In this document: positions 21,725 to 32,506 of the stretch, piece by piece
Numbering within the stretch: position 1 is the first letter of the stretch
How the letters are laid out: the number at the start of each line of letters is the position of its first letter
Assembly (NCBI GenBank): GCA_032718865.1
Contig: JALUTQ010000018.1
Span: 124,001-188,000 of the forward strand
Length of the DNA: 64,000 bases
Direction of reading: 5' to 3'
DNA from: Tilletia caries
Lineage: Eukaryota; Basidiomycota; Exobasidiomycetes; Tilletiales; Tilletiaceae
Translations under genes and position numbers: made by a program
Notes under the pieces: generated by a model
What the model saw: the letters and a program-made list of their open reading frames with translations, nothing else
What the model was told of the DNA's origin: nothing
Databases searched by the model: none

Positions 21725-22188
21725 TGTTGGTTAGAAAGGGTGCAGATCGGTCCTGGCTGGAAGATGGTGGTGGTCAAGACTCATCCCATGCCAGCGTCTT
21801 TCACGACGAGGCAGCGGGCGCGGCGTCGAGACTCGAGGCTGTGCGCCCTTCCCTTCATGCACGATTGCGCATCTCGCCAATTGAATCGGGCCACCGCCAC
21901 CAAGGTTCTTCCGCCATCCACTACTTCGTTGGCAGCATCGGATACTTGGAAGCCAGGCAAGGTCCCGGACCCAAGCTCAGCGGAGGGCGCTGTCGAGCTG
22001 TGATTGTATGTACTGCAGGGTCAAACGTCTCCATTCCTTTCTGTCAGAGCAGTATCAGATGAATGAGAGAGAGTGTCTTGCAGATTGAGATAATTGATGT
22101 TACAGTGTGTCCCGAGGCCCAAGATGGGTCCGTTTGCGCGGGTGCCCTGCGTCTCGTCTGTGGAGTGTGGCAGAGAGCTGGGCAGTGC
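21725..22188. other. intergenic region between PMP3-like and RPB4
   Basis: About 460 bp holding the promoter of the PMP3-like gene and the 3' UTR of RPB4, both on the minus strand. No gene, repeat or RNA is recognised. Confidence 0.55.
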
Positions 22189-23032
22189 TCAGCTCTGGAA
22201 CTTGCGAATGGTCTCCAGCTCGTCGAGCAGTTGCTTCAACATGTCGTCGTCCTTCGTCACCAACCTGCACGCAGGGAGAGGAAGAAATGAGTTTGGAATG
22301 TACGTGAGGCACGGAATTGGAATCCACATGGATGAACACAGGAAACTCACGTCGGGATCAGCGTCTTGGCCTCTTCCACGTCTGTGATGCTCAAGTTGGC
22401 GATTTGTGCAATTTCGAAGGGGGAGAGCATCAGCGAGTGTTCTCCGCCCGCTTGTTGCCCTTCATCCACCGTGTGGGTGATCAACTGTCTGTGTAATCCC
22501 ATTAGAACCAGGTCGTGAGCATTTGAACCGAGCCAAGGCACGCGAACCACACAGCCCTTCAAAGAGAAAGGGTCCCGATGGCCCAGAGAAAGAGGATGAC
22601 TCACTGCCGCGCTCCACGAACAGCCTGCAAGTCCCGAAAGCGACTGAACGCCTCGACGTACTCGATCGTCTTGGCCGTGATCGGAATCGACAGCGGATCC
22701 TTGACAGGGATCGGCCTCTCCTTGTCCATTGCCCGCTCGCGCTCCAGAAGCTCTTTGACCTCCGAGATCAGGAGGGTCGGGCTGTTCTTGAAGTCTGGGA
22801 GTGGACGAAGAAGGAGGAAGGATAGGAAGGGTAGGATTTTCAAGGAAAGGATGAAGAGTGGGTGAGCGGTGAGCTTATAGTTCGAGAGCAAGAGCGCGGA
22901 AGAGTCGATCCCCCTTTTGTTCCAGAACGAACCTGGTCCAAGTCTGCCCAGCGACGCATCCTCCTCCTCCATGACCTTGCCAACCCGCCGCAGATGCTTG
23001 TTCTCCTCTTGTAATCGTTCAACCGGCCTCAT
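22189..23032 (-). CDS. RPB4: DNA-directed RNA polymerase II subunit RPB4
   Basis: Four exons on the minus strand: 23032-22933, 22794-22605, 22488-22351, 22264-22189; 167 residues. The family blocks are EEEDASLGRLGPDF near residue 23, LLISEVKELLERE, then EYVEAFSRFRDLQAV. The HRDC-like C-terminal part follows: LSPFEIAQIANLSITDVEEA, then KTLIPTL and the final LKQLLDELETIRKF helix. Rpb4 pairs with Rpb7 to form the stalk of RNA polymerase II and links transcription to mRNA export and decay. I start at the ATG at 23030-23032; a further upstream start is not needed. The 76-nt last exon begins mid-codon and is easily missed by ORF-based annotation. Confidence 0.92.
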
Positions 23033-23316
23033 CTTGAGCAATGCAATTGACGGTCTGTCCAGCTTCGTAGGGCGGCGTGTTCGGCGGCCTTCACTCCACG
23101 TGGAATGGGCCTTACTGTAAATTGGCTGGCTTAAAAATCGTCTGGAGACTGACTACTTGACCGGGGAGAGTTACCCGGGTCACTCGGGCCCTCTTTCCTA
23201 AATGAAATTTGATTCAGCTCCAGACCCGCCTGCCGCCTGGGTCCGGTTCATATGCGTTATGAGATAGTCCCCATTAAGACGTCCAAATTGGGGGATTTTT
23301 GTTGGGAAAGATCGCG

Positions 23317-23326
23317 CATGTGAAGA
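23317..23326 (+). promoter_or_regulatory. UAS-INO/ICRE-like element upstream of INO1
   Basis: CATGTGAAGA matches the first 8 of 10 positions of the yeast inositol-responsive consensus CATGTGAAAT bound by Ino2/Ino4. It lies about 500 bp upstream of the INO1 start. The match is seen; regulation in this fungus is inferred, and a chance match is possible. Confidence 0.35.
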
Positions 23327-23368
23327 TAAGCTGGCTTGAGACGATCATACATAGAAGTGTTTTTAATA

Positions 23369-23376
23369 CCACGTGG
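23369..23376. promoter_or_regulatory. CCACGTGG palindrome (bHLH-type site) upstream of INO1
   Basis: A perfect 8-bp palindrome containing the CACGTG core, about 90 bp upstream of a TATAAA box. Similar cores precede uL1 and HSP78 in this window. Confidence 0.4.
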
Positions 23377-23464
23377 TGTATGCACTATGTAATCAGTTAA
23401 TCCGCCGATCTGTGGTGTCGGTTGGACCGGGTGGAGCGGAAGAAATTAGTGCGAAGAAAAAAGG

Positions 23465-23470
23465 TATAAA
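23465..23470 (+). promoter_or_regulatory. TATA box of INO1
   Basis: TATAAA in the context AAGGTATAAAGACAG, about 350 bp upstream of the start codon and just before the CA-rich leader. This implies a long 5' UTR, or an unseen leader intron. Confidence 0.5.
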
Positions 23471-23823
23471 GACAGCAGAAAACTCCCCGTTCCTATCTGT
23501 CCCACTCCCTCCTCACCCACATCTCCTCATCCTCACACACACACACCACCCACACCAACAACCTCACCCAGATCCACCAGCGGCATTGCCCACTTCTTAC
23601 CCACACACATCCCTCCTACGCAACCAACACATCGTCGAGAGCTTCCACAAAGGCCTTGACGTCGAATCACACTCGCCCACCACGTACTCAAACGGCCTGG
23701 TTTCGTCCCACAACACATATAGAGGGAAGCACACAAGCTCCCCGGCATCAAGAAAGTCCAGTTAAACATCCCCTGCAGAACCCACCTCTTTTAACCCAAC
23801 ACCTCAACCACCAACCAACAACA

Positions 23824-25626
23824 ATGGCACCTTCAGCAAACGCATCCAACGGTAACGCCAACGGCAACGCCAGCCGCGCCGCCCAGCAGCCCCAGGTCGA
23901 TCCCACCGCTGCCCGCCACGAGCTCTCCGAGAACATCCACGTTGACTCTCCCAATGTCTCGTACTCGGACGACTACATTAAGTCCAGCTACGAGTACCTC
24001 AACACGCACGTCACCAAGGTCACAAATGCCGACGGCACCACCACCTTCGCCGCAAAGCCGGTATCCAACCAGTACCAGTTCCGCACTGGTCGCAAGGTTC
24101 CCAAGACCGGCCTGATGATGGTCGGACTCGGCGGAAACAACGGTACCACCATCACCGCCTGTATCCTTGCCAACCGCCACAACATCACCTGGCACAACAA
24201 GGAGGGCCTGCAGACGCCCAACTACTACGGCTCCCTCGTCCGCGCCTCAACCATCCGACTCGGCATGGACCCCGAGACTGGCAAGGACGTCTACGTCCCG
24301 TTCAGCAACGTCCTCCCCATGGTTCACCCCAACGACTTCGTTCTCGGTGGATGGGACATCTCCGGTCTTCCCCTCGACAAGGCCATGGCCCGCGCCAAGG
24401 TCCTCGACTTTGACCTCCAGACCAAGGTCGCCGAGGAGATGAGCACCATGACCCCCCTGCCCTCGGTCTACTACCCGGACTTCATCGCCGCCAACCAGGA
24501 GGAGCGCGCTGACAACATCCTGCCCGGGAACGACAAGGCTGCCCACGTTGAGACGATCCGGAAGGACATCCGTGACTTTAAGGCGAAGCACGGTCTCGAC
24601 TCTGTCGTCGTTGTCTGGACTGCCAACACGGAGCGATACGCCGATATCATCCCCGGTGTGAACGACACGGCCGACAACCTCCTCAAGGCCGTCGAGCAGT
24701 CCCACCCCGAAGTCTCGCCCTCGACCGTGTTCGCCATCGCCTGTATCCAGGAGGGCGCCCCTTACATCAACGGCGCCCCTCAGAACACCTTCGTGCCCGG
24801 CTGTGTTGAGCTGGCCGAGCGCCACCGCGCCTTCATCGGCGGTGACGACCTGAAGACGGGCCAGACCAAGGTCAAGTCCGTCATTGCCGAGTTCCTCGTC
24901 AACGCCGGTATCAAGCCGCTCAGCATTGCCTCATACAACCACTTGGGCAACAACGACGGCCGTAACTTGTCCAGCGAGCGTCAGTTCAAGAGCAAGGAGA
25001 TCTCCAAGGCCTCGGTTGTCGATGACTGCACCCAGGCGAACCACCTGCTTTACAAGCGGGCCGTTCCCGGTGCGACCAAGAAGAGCGTCGATGGGAAGAT
25101 CGTCGCCGACAAGGGCGAACACCCGGACCACTGCATCGTCATCAAGTACATGCCTGCCGTTGGCGACCAGAAGGTGAGAACAAAGTCCGCAGACAAACAG
25201 TGCCAAATGGACCCGAACTGACTATCAAATTCAACTCTAAAGGTCGCTATGGATGATTACACTTCCGAACTGTGCCTTGGTGGCCGGAACAGGCTGCTAC
25301 TCACCAACCTCTGTGAGGACTCTTTGCTCGCGTCGCCTCTGCTCATCGACCTCGCCATCCTCGCGGAGCTCATGACCCGCGTCACCTACTCCACCAGCAA
25401 GTCAACCGACGGCGCCGTCCCCGAGGACTCGTGGGAGTCGATGCACTCCGTCCTCTCCCTCCTCTCATACTCGCTTAAGGCGCCCCTCGTCAAGCAGAAC
25501 GAGGGCAAGGATGCGGACTGCGTGAACAGTCTGAGCCGTCAGCGTGCTGCGGTCACGAACTTTATGAGGGCTTGTATTGGGTTGGAGCCGAACTCGGACA
25601 TGCTTCTCGAGAGCCGGACTTGGTAG
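23824..25626 (+). CDS. INO1: myo-inositol-1-phosphate synthase
   Basis: Two exons: 23824-25173 and 25243-25626; 577 residues. The enzyme converts glucose 6-phosphate to 1L-myo-inositol 1-phosphate using bound NAD, the committed step of inositol synthesis in the cytosol. The NAD-binding GLGGNNGT is at residues 101-108. Other family blocks are [50 protein letters not shown], and [14 protein letters not shown] followed by [11 protein letters not shown] with catalytic lysines. Exon 2 continues without a gap as [11 protein letters not shown] short Asn/Gly/Ala-rich N-terminal extension precedes the core. Codon use is strongly biased to C-ending codons, suggesting high expression. The 3' flank runs into duplicated gene debris about 200 bp downstream. 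Confidence 0.97.
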
Positions 25627-25892
25627 ATTTCCCCCTCCCAGCCTAACCCTTCTCGCCCGAGCCCGAGCCCATCCGCACCGACCGTTCCTCCCTCATCGCG
25701 CTCTGTTCGCTCCCCCCCCATTTTCTTGTTGTCTGTACCTTTTCTCCTCAACTGAACGAATGCGAAACGATTCCTACCTTGTCTCTCCAGAATCTCCACG
25801 AGCAGCGACGGAAGAAGAAAGAGAAGGGAGAAGTGCAATGTAAGGATGAACGCGACGAACACCATCCACAAGAGCACTCCCTCCCCTGCCGC

Positions 25893-26705
25893 CCCTCGTG
25901 GCCGCATCCCTCACAGTCACAAGCTCATCCCGTGGGAGGAACTCACCATACGGAGGGACTCCGAACAGCGCCCCTACCGCGATCTCTACATGCTCACCGG
26001 CAAGCGCAGACGGAAGCACTGCGCCCATCCGTCCTGGGCCGACGGCGGGATCATTCATCCTCCCGCTCACCTCCTCCAAGCGGATGGACAAGGTCGAGGG
26101 TGCCCTCCGCTTAGGACTCTGGAAGGTCGATGTCGAGAGACTCATCGCGGGCGGAGCGGGCTCCCTCTTTGCGCCCGATCGAGATCGTGAACGCTATCAG
26201 AATGCCAACCATGCCGACCCAGCCGCGGTTGCTGAGCGACGGGCGAAACGACGGCGTTGGCGAGGCTGGATCATGTATGAGATTGGGGTCACACACTCCT
26301 ACATACGACCCCGAAGTCGATCAAGACGTCCTCGAGCTCGGCCATCCTGACCCGTCTATCGATTCCGAAGTGGACGAGTGGGAAGGTCGAGGTCGCCCCA
26401 TGGCCATCTGGCTCCGATCACACTATCACACCTCGGCCTCAGCCTGCCGAGGCGAATCGACGGAAGTCAAAGGTGCCTCGCTGTCCCGCTCAGCTCGGAA
26501 CCCGACCTCTGCTCCAGGTGCACCCTGAGCGAGGCGGAGCGATAGGTTTGGAACGAGGCAGGCGAGTCAGCAACGTAAGCTACGAACTCGCGGAAGAGGA
26601 GGCTAACCTCGGACTGCCACTGCCGCTTCGACTCCTACTGCGAAACGCAAGGGAGCCAGACTTCAACGTGATCCCGAATCGACGCTGCCCCTACCGATCG
26701 ACGGG
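25893..26705 (+). pseudogene. decayed, inverted duplicate of the gene at 35501-36898
   Basis: The + strand here closely matches the minus strand of 36.5-35.6 kb at nucleotide level. It starts at the segment encoding PWEELTIRRDSEQRPYRDLY and runs to the segment encoding LPLPTHGRNQTAG in the intact gene. The stretch around 26085-26255 appears identical. Small insertions and deletions change the frame several times (for example extra bases near 26050 and 26265). A block of several dozen bases (the SLRSIIARSVRGNGG part) is missing near 26360, and an in-frame stop replaces a Gln codon in SEAERQAW. It cannot encode the parental protein. The left edge lies just downstream of INO1; the right edge abuts an unrelated gene remnant. 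Confidence 0.8.
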
Positions 26706-27963
26706 ACCGGACCGTCCTCGACGACCACTAGCGACGAAAATAACCCTCGCTGCTTTCCGCATGGCACTCAAAGTCGTTCTCGACTTGTATACGCTGCTGT
26801 GAACGAAGGCATCATACAGTTATGCTTGGTGAGTCTCTCGGTCTCCAATTCCTGTTTTCTTTCTCCTGAAACCTTCAGCTTTGCAGAACGCAGAACCTGA
26901 CTCTCTTTTTCCAGAACGACTGGGCCCCCCGCACCCCCTCCCCCACCGACGCCCTCGAGTATCGGAAGAATCGGCAGATGCCGAACAGGGACCCGAGTCC
27001 GAAAGGAAAAGATTCGGAAGGGAAGGCAAAGGAGGACTCCGGCAAGAAGGAAGAAGGAAGGGGATGGAGAGAGTCGGCTTCGAAACCCATCCATCCCCAG
27101 TAACAACCAGGCCCTTCAGGACTTCTTGGCCTCCATCGATACCGATCGGCACTCCTCCGCCGGGCGAGACGCCGCCGCCACCGCCTGTACAGCCCTTCAA
27201 GACGGGCCCGAGCTTGTTCGAGCTCGCGTCGGGCGCTGCATCCCAGCAGCAACAACAACAACAAATGTAGAACCAGAATGGGGATGGTCTTCCAGCGGGG
27301 TCGGCATTGGTGCCGCACAAGACGGGGATGTTTGGGAATATCGCTTCTGAGTTTGCGTGTACGGGGCGGGCGACGGCGTCTGCTATTTCTGCGCCTGCCG
27401 GGGACGCTGGGCGTTGGCGGGTTAGGGGGCAACAGGCCAAGCGCTGGCTCCTAATATGACGGGAAATTCGTTTGCGCGGTTGGTGAGTCCTACTGCCGAT
27501 GGGTCGCGTACAGGCCGGTCCTTGTTCGGCAGTGGTGGTGGTACATCGACGAATGGGTCTCTATCGAAGAACGGACTAGGATTCGTCGTCGTCGTCAGGT
27601 TTCGGCGGCGGCGCGGCATCACCTGGACCCGGTGGAGCATCCTTTGGCGCGAGCCTGTTCTGTTCGGGCACCATCACGAGCAACAACAATGGCAATGTGA
27701 GCAGTAATCCCTTCCCGTCATCACTGGCTGCCCAGCCGACGGGCACCTTTCTGTCCTCGTTCACGAGCGGACTGAACTCGGTCAGCACCAGCAGCAGTGG
27801 ATTCGGCGTCGGCGCTCCTACGAACCTTTCTGCACTTCAGGCACAACCGACTGGGCTGGGCGGGAGCGCGATGAAGGGGACGGCTGCTTTTGGAGGGTTG
27901 ACTGCTTCGGGTCCGGCTGCTGATGCACAGAAGAATCAGCAACAACAGCAATCGCTGTTTTGA
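26706..27963 (+). pseudogene. ANTH/AP180-like clathrin adaptor remnant, frame-broken
   Basis: Fragments in different frames add up to the second half of an AP180/CALM-type protein. There is an ANTH-helix-like piece (AAFRMALK..., then AVNEGIIQL in another frame), an intron-like GTGAGT at 26827, and a charged linker. Asn/Gln-rich pieces follow (NNQALQDFLASID, LFELASG, MTGNSFARL), then a QPTG-rich tail (SNPFPSSLAAQPTG, LQAQPTGLGG) with a clean stop at 27961-27963. QPTG repeats and NPF motifs are common in fungal endocytic adaptors. At least four frame changes are needed, so I regard it as a pseudogene fragment rather than a gene with missed introns. The exact parent family is inferred. Confidence 0.5.
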
Positions 27964-29351
27964 GGGCATCTGTCGCTCATTCTGGCGCACCCGCACTATC
28001 CACTCATTTTCAACCCTCTGTTTTGCTGGCGTTGCCCCTTCACTTTCGTTTTTGTAGCCCTGTCTTGCGGATACGGTCTCTCTAATTTTTCCTTGATACC
28101 GTCACTCTTCCCCCCCCCCCCCCCTCCTTCCCTGTTCTAAGAATACTTACACAAGTTCCGATGTAGACGCGCACGACGTAGTCTGTGCGATGAAGCTGAA
28201 TCTTTTACTCCTCCCTCGCTGACCTCCTCTCCTCTCCTCTCCTCTCCTCTCCTCTCCTCTCCTCTCCTCTCCTCTCCTCTCCTCTCCTCTCCTCTCCTCT
28301 CCTCTCCTCTCCTCTCCTCTCCTCTCCTCTCCTCTCCTCTCCTCTCCTCTCCTCTGGCATCTTCTCCCAGACAAATTCAAACGCCAACTCGGACGAAGCA
28401 AGCCTGAACTCGGACGGAGCAGCATTGACATCGACGTCACTCTTGAGAGGTCGGCGACGCTGGGCATCCCCACCTGGATCGACCACTCTTCCCTCTTCTT
28501 TGATCTTCCACATGAGAGGGAACAGCATCGGGTGCTCCTTCTCCTTGACGCTCGCTTCCCATGGTTATCATGGCCGTCATCCCAGGTTGTTGTGGAACGA
28601 GGACCAGATCTCCTCGCCCGTCACAATCGATGATCCTATGAATCAGTTCGACACATGGCGCGCACAACCACGGGGACGTATCCATCTCCTTCTCCAATTC
28701 CAGCCTGGTCCACTAGATCCACGCCGATCGCTCCGCGTCCCAGCCTTCGGTGCGGTAACATTCAACACAAAGTCCGTCTCCGTAGGGTCAAGGCCGTCGT
28801 CAAGGTCATGGACAGGGCCAAGCCGCAATGCTTGCGCATGCTTCAGGATCCGGGATAGGCTGGCGCGGGAGACCTCTGTGATGAGAACTTTGGTCCGGAA
28901 GCCCCTGTCATTGTCAACGTGAGCGGAGTAGCAGCAGTAGTGGGTGCGGCGGAGGGGTCAAAGCAAAGATGCATACATGCGCATACATTACAACTCATTG
29001 CAATCTGAACCGAGTCCGCGCGAACGCGAAGAGTCTGAACCACCTGAGAGCTGAAGTGGCCTGGCGGTGGAAGGAACGTGAGCAAGCGATTGGGCTGTGT
29101 GAACAGAGCGATGTTTGAGGTTGATGGGGGAGGAAAGCGAGGAAAGCGTTGAGAGAAAGAAGCGTTCCTTTGTTCTTCTCGACAACGATCTCGAAACGAT
29201 CCTCAAACGATCCCACACTCATCAACGATCCTCGAGAGAAGGACCCTCAGGAAGCACACAAAGTCCGCTCTCACTTGAACGCATTCATTGATTCAGCTAC
29301 CTCTTCTTTCCTCTGCTCGGCGCTTGGTCAAAGGCGTCCCAAGATCCATTG
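27964..29351. other. repeat-bearing region without a confident gene
   Basis: It contains a C15 run (about 28110-28124) and a long CCTCT satellite (28227-28355). A short + strand stretch (about 28440-28870) reads partly like protein (TWIDHSSLFFDLPHERE in one frame, GRIHLLLQFQPG in another). This recalls the edge of a C2 domain but is not continuous, so it could be another gene fragment. Confidence 0.45.
28227..28355. repeat. pentanucleotide satellite (CCTCT)n, about 26 copies
   Basis: An uninterrupted tandem array of CCTCT (AGAGG on the other strand), about 130 bp. On the minus strand it reads as a run of GEERR peptide repeats, which I treat as noncoding. Confidence 0.95.
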
Positions 29352-31230
29352 ATGGACCATCCCGACGCGCTTCCGGTGGCCAAAAGGCCCAAGACATCCC
29401 ACTCTGCAACGCAACCGAACGCGTCGGCCGTGGCTCGTTTCTTTGAAACGCCCGAGCTCGTTCGAATTCTCCTCAATTATTTGCACGCCGACCGTATCGA
29501 TTTGCTCGCCCTGGCAGCCGTGTGCAAGGGATTGCGAACGCCTGCGCTTCAGGTCTGGCTGGATTCGACATCTCGACTTCAATGAACACGACTTCGCAGG
29601 GAAATTCCAACTCGTCCGAGCAAACACGCACCTCGTTGCTCATATTCGCTCTCTGCGCATCTTCGCCCGCGCTGGGCTAACTCATGAACACTCGCCATTG
29701 TTCTGGAGACATGCCAGGGCGTTGTTCGTCCTGCTCGCGGCTCACGGACCTCCTCACGATCAAGGACCCTTGCTCGACATCTCCATTAATGTGGACGATG
29801 GATCCGCTTTGTACCAAGCCCTTCAGCTTTTCCCCGGGTCCGCACAGCGCATCTGTGCTTTGCGCTTGATAGACCAGTGTCGATTCACACCTCGTGTAGC
29901 CAAGAACGCCGCCCACACTTCGTCGACAACCGGCTGGGTTTCTTTGGCACTACTACTCAAAGATGCACTCCCGCCGACGCCAAGCGTGGACAACGTCAAA
30001 AATCTGCGCGTCTTCGGGTACGAAGCCCTTTCGGACGCAGACGAGGTTCCATTCCAAAAGGAATCTAAGCAGCTCTTCTGGAGCACTTTGTCCGCTCAAT
30101 GTCAGTCACTCCAGGAGCTCCGCTTGTCCATCAGGCTCGGAGATCAAGCAGACCATTTGCTACGATACGCTCGGTTTACGTCTCTAAAGGTATTCGAGCT
30201 CAAGGACGCGACCGACGCGACCGTCACAAACGAAAAGAGGCTGAACGTCGCCACCATCAACACCTTCCTGAACCGTCACACCAATCTGGAACGACTGCTG
30301 CTCGACAAGTTCTGCAGCTTGGGAGATTGGTCTCTTGCTCTCAACCAGACGACCTTTCCAGCTCTGCAGGATCTAGATTTCGGTTACAACATCTCGCTCA
30401 AAGCCATTTTCCATTTTGTGCGGCGACATCCAAGGCTCAGACGTCTCGCGACGAGCCACGACAGCAGACATGGTGCTACACTGCTCAAATCCCTGCTTTC
30501 GGCTTGTCCCGATACATTCAATCACCTGCCCAGCATCGAGAATTCTTCGTCCGACGAGCTGAGCGCTCTAATCAGGGACGGAGCTCGACCCTTACGAGCA
30601 GGAGTGCAAGCGATCAAACCAGCCCCGAGCCGATCGAGCTCGACTTCCAAACCGCTTCCCGACCTCAACATGCTGTCATGGAGCGGTGTCCGACCTGAGG
30701 ATGTCGAAAATCTGACTTTTCTCAGGGTCATACTCCAAACGCCCCATTTTGATCGTCAAGACCTGCGTATTTTCCAGCTTTTTGCTTGCGGTCTCCTCCC
30801 CAATCTCACGGAGCTTCACTTTCTTCTCAGAGGCGAGGAAGGTGACTTGCCGACCTTAACCGAGCTCCTTCATCAGCTCATCCCTTCCACCTCAATCCGG
30901 GTCCTCTACATCATGGCTCCCCGTGGCCTTCCTGCAGAGGACGTACCAATGATGATGCAAACCAGACGCCTGTTTCCGGTCCGGTTCGAGCTGCTATGCT
31001 GGAGACATGGCAGACAAGCGCACGAATATTTCCGCTTCGTGGCCGACACTTCGGTGACGCAGAACTCTGCCTCGCCCAAGGTGGCACAGCTTGGGAAGCT
31101 GGGAAGATTGCAGAAGGTTCCGGAACGCATGGTGCTCACACAGGTGGACTCGGACGGAGTCTGGCGTGAGAAAACTGCAATCGGCGTAGGGCTCAATCCG
31201 GTGACAGTTTTGGATCACAGCGGCGTATGA
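29352..31230 (+). CDS. F-box/LRR-like protein with frame interrupted by a 4-bp tandem duplication
   Basis: The first frame starts at the ATG at 29352 and encodes an F-box-like helix pattern (ETPELVRILLNYL, LALAAVCKGLRTPALQVW). It stops at 29583-29585. The second frame takes over at the same place and runs uninterrupted to 31230 for over 550 residues. It has irregular leucine-rich segments (SLRIF, NLRVFGYEAL, SLQELRLSI, NLERLLLDKF, PALQDLDFGY, NLTELHFLL). The junction contains CTGGCTGG; removing one CTGG would join the frames and give the F-box ending VWIRHLDF. F-box proteins recruit substrates to SCF ubiquitin ligases. No intron fits the junction. Either the allele is recently broken or this is a sequence error. 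Confidence 0.6.
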
Positions 31231-32506
31231 CCAGCTGCTTGCTATTCTCCAAAGGTCCCGCCTCTCTCCCATCTAAACAATCGTCCACACTTTCACTTTG
31301 GACATCTCTCGTGCTGTAGGCTGTCTTGAAATCCAGCCTGATCTTCGATCTTTCTCGGCCAAACTTGAACATGACAGGGCTGTAAATTGCAAGGCCGCAG
31401 AGGGAGATGGATCGGTCCGGGTGGCGGCTGGCGCTGAACGAAGGCATTGCAGTCGAAGCAAAACGAAGAAGTGATCAGAGCCCTACCCAAAGAAGTATCA
31501 CCAGGTCAAGAGGGTAACTCACACCAGGCGCAACTTGTCCGTCTCGTCTTGTATGCATCGGTTCACGAAGACTTCTTGGCCAGTGCTGCAAGAGAGAGAG
31601 AGAAAGGGATGGACATTTGTGACGTTGGGGAGATAAAGGGTCAGCCAGAGAGGACGACCCGATGTCACGAGCTCTTAGAGACGTACCCAACAGCCCACAA
31701 TCCTTCCCAATCCCGATTCGATGCCAACACATCTGCGCGCCAACTGCCACCCACCGCACCGCTTACTCGTCTTGGCCTTGAGCACGTTTCAGCCAGCCGT
31801 CGACTTCCCCAGGTCACTTGCACTTCCTCGCGTGGCCCCTTGGCGAGGAGCTCGAGCTTTGACGCGATGGTGGCATGAGGCCAGTCGAGTAGACCGGAGA
31901 CCGGAAAGCATCTGGCCCGTCTGCGAGGCGTCGTCGTCGATGCGCCTGCTTGGCTGATGATGACCAGGCCGACTGATCTTTCACGACGGCGGAGATGAGG
32001 ATCTTGGGCGACGCCGAGCGGGCTCGAGGGGCGTCCGTTTGGTTTCGACGTGAATGGCGTCTCGTCAGCGCCCATGGCGAGGGAGGTAACAAAGGACGTC
32101 GGCTTGTCTTGGCGGATCCGGCGGAGACGGCGGTCTGGTGTCTGATGCGACACGGATCTTGACGGTTCTGTTCGAAATTGAAAGTCAAAGACGGAAAGAA
32201 GAGGGAGGAGGGAGGAAATGCGCATAGGAGATCGCTGAATGGCAGCACTCAGGTGCCAAAGCAGGTTTTCTGTGGTCTGTGGATGGAAGGATGAGTAAAG
32301 CGAGAGGGAGAATGTCGTGGAGAGATCGAGGTCAGGAGAAGCGCAGAGCAGGGGCAAGGAAGAGAGAGGCGATACTTCATTTCATCTCATGTAAGTCAAC
32401 AGCGCATCAGGCCTTCTTCCAAGAAGAACGAGAGCGTACACAAATCAAAAAAGAACGCTGGGCAGAAGCTGGAAGAAGGACAAGGGGTTAGGGAACGCCT
32501 ATTGTT
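31231..32506. other. 1.3-kb region, coding status unclear
   Basis: On the minus strand open frames overlap between 31665 and 32357. A plausible splice pair (donor GTACGT at about 31685, acceptor TTGCAG at about 31589) would join WEGLWAVG to TGQEVFVNRCIQDETDKLRL and a stop. I could not build a full gene. It may be a short lineage-specific gene or decayed sequence. Confidence 0.35.

Larger units (their letters stand above)
23033..23823. other. promoter and leader region of INO1 (shared with RPB4)
   Basis: About 790 bp. It holds a CCACGTGG palindrome (23369-23376), an inositol-element-like CATGTGAA (23317-23324) and a TATAAA (23465-23470). After these comes a long CA/CT-rich leader running to the INO1 start codon. 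No further gene is seen. Confidence 0.55.

Noticed and set aside
28147..28528. Minus-strand frames with GEERR repeats across the CCTCT satellite.
   Set aside because: Pure translation of a microsatellite; no coding sequence continues on either side.
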